From Comamonadaceae bacterium (GTDB taxonomy: Bacteria; Pseudomonadota; Gammaproteobacteria; Burkholderiales; Burkholderiaceae_C), in contig JAACZV010000018.1 in assembly GCA_009996515.1 (NCBI GenBank), forward strand, positions 1 to 64,000: DNA of 64,000 bases, given 5' to 3'. The notes under the pieces were generated by a model that did no database searches, was not told the DNA's origin, and worked only from the letters and a program-made list of their open reading frames with translations. Shown here in pieces: positions 62,334 to 64,000 of the stretch (position 1 is its first letter; each line of letters begins with the position of its first letter). The translations under genes and the position numbers were made by a program.

Positions 62334-63230
62334 GTGTTGTCCCCTTTGCAGTGGTTGGAGTCCGAGAGCATTCACATCCTGCGCGAGACGCTGGCAGAGG
62401 CGGAGCGGCCCGTCATGCTCTATTCCATGGGCAAGGACAGCACGGTGCTCCTGCATCTGGCGCGCAAGGCCTTCTGGCCGGCGCCGTTGCCGTTCCCGCT
62501 GCTGCATGTAGACACCGGGTGGAAGTTCCGGGCGATGTACGAGCAGCGTGACCGGGTGGCGGCCCTGCACGGCGTGCAGTTGCTGGTGCACCGCAACCCA
62601 GAGGCCGTGGCCCGGGACATCAACCCCTTCGACCATGGTTCCCAGCTGCACACCGATCTGTGGAAGACCCAGGGGCTGCTTCAGGCCCTGGCCCTGCACC
62701 GCTTCGATGCGGCCATCGGCGGGGCGCGGCGCGACGAGGAGAAGAGCCGCGCCAAGGAGCGCGTGTTCAGCCTGCGCAGCAGCAGCCAGCGCTGGGACCC
62801 CAGACTCCAGCGCCCCGAACTCTGGCGGCTGTACAACGGCCGCAAGCGGGCCGGGGAGTCCTTGCGGGTGTTCCCGCTCAGCAACTGGACCGAGGCCGAT
62901 GTGTGGCGCTACATCGTGCAGGAGGGCATTGAGACCGTGCCGCTCTATTTCGCGCAGGAGCGCCCGGTGGTGGAGCGCGATGGCGCGCTGATCGCGGTGG
63001 ACGACGCGCGCATGCGCCTGCGGCCGGGCGAGCAGCCCCAGCTGCGGTGGGTGCGCTTTCGCACGCTGGGCTGCTACCCGCTGTCGGGCGCCATCGAGTC
63101 GCGGGCGCAGACGCCGCAGGCCGTGCTGGCCGAGATGCAGGCATCGCGCAGCAGCGAGCGAGAGGGCCGGCTGATTGATCACGATGGCGCCGCTTCGATG
63201 GAGCGCAAGAAACAGGAAGGGTATTTCTGA
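62334..63230 (+). CDS. cysD: Sulfate adenylyltransferase subunit 2 (CysD)
   Basis: This is a 298-residue ATP-sulfurylase small subunit that makes adenylyl sulfate with CysN. The PP-loop is [20 protein letters not shown]. Other family patterns are [36 protein letters not shown] and the C-terminal [14 protein letters not shown] at 62324-62328 points to GTG 62334 or TTG 62337 as start. An ATG at 62316 lies upstream of that site. cysN begins at the next base after the stop. Position opposite a sulfotransferase suggests PAPS supply rather than only cysteine synthesis. Confidence 0.95.
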   Translation: MLSPLQWLESESIHILRETLAEAERPVMLYSMGKDSTVLLHLARKAFWPAPLPFPLLHVDTGWKFRAMYEQRDRVAALHGVQLLVHRNPEAVARDINPFDHGSQLHTDLWKTQGLLQALALHRFDAAIGGARRDEEKSRAKERVFSLRSSSQRWDPRLQRPELWRLYNGRKRAGESLRVFPLSNWTEADVWRYIVQEGIETVPLYFAQERPVVERDGALIAVDDARMRLRPGEQPQLRWVRFRTLGCYPLSGAIESRAQTPQAVLAEMQASRSSEREGRLIDHDGAASMERKKQEGYF

Positions 63231-64000
63231 ATGACAGCGGCCAGCCCAAGGTGGGTGCAGACCCCCGACGAAGCGCCTGGAGGCGTGCTCAGGTTCATCA
63301 CCTGTGGCAGTGTGGATGACGGCAAGAGCACGCTGATGGGCCGCCTGCTCTACGAGCTGGAGGCCATCCCCGACGACCAGCTGGCGGTGCTGCAGGCGGA
63401 CAGCCGCCGCTGGGGCACGCAGGGCGAGGCGCTGGACTTCGCGCTGCTGCTGGACGGGCTGAGTGCCGAGCGCGAGCAAGGCATCACCATCGACGTGTCC
63501 TACCGATACTTCGCCACGACGCGACGCAAGTTCATCGTCGCGGACACGCCGGGGCATGAGCAGTACACGCGCAACATGGTCACTGCGGCGTCCACGGCTC
63601 AGCTGGCCGTGCTGCTGGTGGACGCGCGCCAGGGCTTGCAGACCCAGACCCGCCGGCACAGCCATGTCCTGCGCCTGGTCGGTCTGCGCCAGGTGCTGCT
63701 GCTCATCAACAAGATGGACTTGGTGGGCTGGGACGAGGCGGTGGCGCGGCGCATCGAGGCTGAGTACCGCGATTTCGCGTCTCGCATCGGCCTGGCCGCG
63801 CCGCAGGTCATTCCGGTAAGCGCCCTCCATGGCGACAACCTGCTGCGGCGCAGCAGCCGCATGGCCTGGCATCGGGGGCCGACGCTGATCGAGGCGCTGG
63901 AGGATCGGCGCCTGGACGACGGGCCGGCGCGCGGCAGCGCCGCGCTGCGCCTGCCGGTGCAATGGGTGTGTCGGCCCAGTGCCGACTTCCGCGGCTACGC
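63231..64000 (+). CDS. cysN: Sulfate adenylyltransferase subunit 1 (CysN, possibly CysNC), partial
   Basis: The first 256 residues of the GTP-binding ATP-sulfurylase large subunit lie in the window. GTPase motifs are [16 protein letters not shown] (P-loop), [14 protein letters not shown] (switch I), [13 protein letters not shown] (switch II) and [11 protein letters not shown]. The start ATG directly follows the cysD stop. The gene runs off the right edge, so whether an APS kinase (CysC) is fused at the C-terminus cannot be seen. That fusion would complete PAPS synthesis for the neighbouring sulfotransferase. Confidence 0.94.
   Translation, partial: MTAASPRWVQTPDEAPGGVLRFITCGSVDDGKSTLMGRLLYELEAIPDDQLAVLQADSRRWGTQGEALDFALLLDGLSAEREQGITIDVSYRYFATTRRKFIVADTPGHEQYTRNMVTAASTAQLAVLLVDARQGLQTQTRRHSHVLRLVGLRQVLLLINKMDLVGWDEAVARRIEAEYRDFASRIGLAAPQVIPVSALHGDNLLRRSSRMAWHRGPTLIEALEDRRLDDGPARGSAALRLPVQWVCRPSADFRGY

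Overview
The window is high-GC DNA (roughly 70 % by eye) with dense, short-spaced operons. The gene content and the gene order soxCDYZAXB, narK1K2GHJI-ppi-moaA and FisR-PDO-SQR suggest a betaproteobacterium of the order Burkholderiales, perhaps of the Rubrivivax/Leptothrix/Roseateles group. That placement is inferred from gene order and protein style, not from a marker gene. No rRNA, tRNA, CRISPR array, prophage or intact insertion sequence was seen.

Positions 1-20300 form a sulfur-oxidation island. A partial RND-efflux adaptor and a divergent ArsR regulator flank a 20-bp palindrome. After three small genes (a DUF3149 protein, an unknown protein and trxC) comes a block of sulfur accessory genes: TlpA-like thioredoxins, a second ArsR regulator, two YeeE/YedE (SoxT/TsuA-like) permeases, a SoxH-like metallohydrolase, a periplasmic DsrE-like protein and a GlcG/HbpS-like protein. 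The complete thiosulfate-oxidising operon soxCDYZAXB is on the minus strand. Upstream of it lies a sigma54 activator whose PAS-region cysteines have the spacing described for the sulfane-sulfur sensor FisR. Divergent from the activator, behind a sigma54-type promoter and an array of helically phased CTGCCAG boxes, lie a DUF2892 protein, a persulfide dioxygenase, a DUF442-sulfide:quinone oxidoreductase fusion and a TauE sulfite exporter. Together these genes would take sulfide and thiosulfate to sulfite and sulfate.

Positions 20300-29200 encode signalling proteins: a GGDEF-EAL protein, a CheW-like protein, REC-Hpt and HTH-REC proteins, an internally deleted receiver, an HD-GYP phosphodiesterase, an orphan periplasmic binding protein and a large PAS sensor kinase. 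Positions 29400-46500 are a nitrate-respiration island: narXL, three NarK-type transporters, narGHJI, a parvulin isomerase, a carbonic anhydrase, a small conserved protein and moaA. A 158-bp palindromic element lies between narL and narK1, and a perfect 17-bp inverted repeat brackets narK1-narK2.

Positions 46555-64000 hold the most unusual locus. A minus-strand block encodes a TolC-like channel, a short membrane-fusion protein, a GAF-like-domain membrane-fusion protein and a PqqD/M50-protease/membrane-fusion chimera. It lies beside a 2952-residue surface protein with an N-terminal LEPR motif and DUF4347 domain, and beside a sulfotransferase. CysD and CysN, which make activated sulfate, are transcribed divergently. 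The layout recalls the Xanthomonas rax system (sulfotransferase, ATP sulfurylase/APS kinase and exporter), but with a giant adhesin as the likely substrate and no ABC ATPase in the window. I propose it as a candidate system for making and exporting a sulfated giant adhesin.
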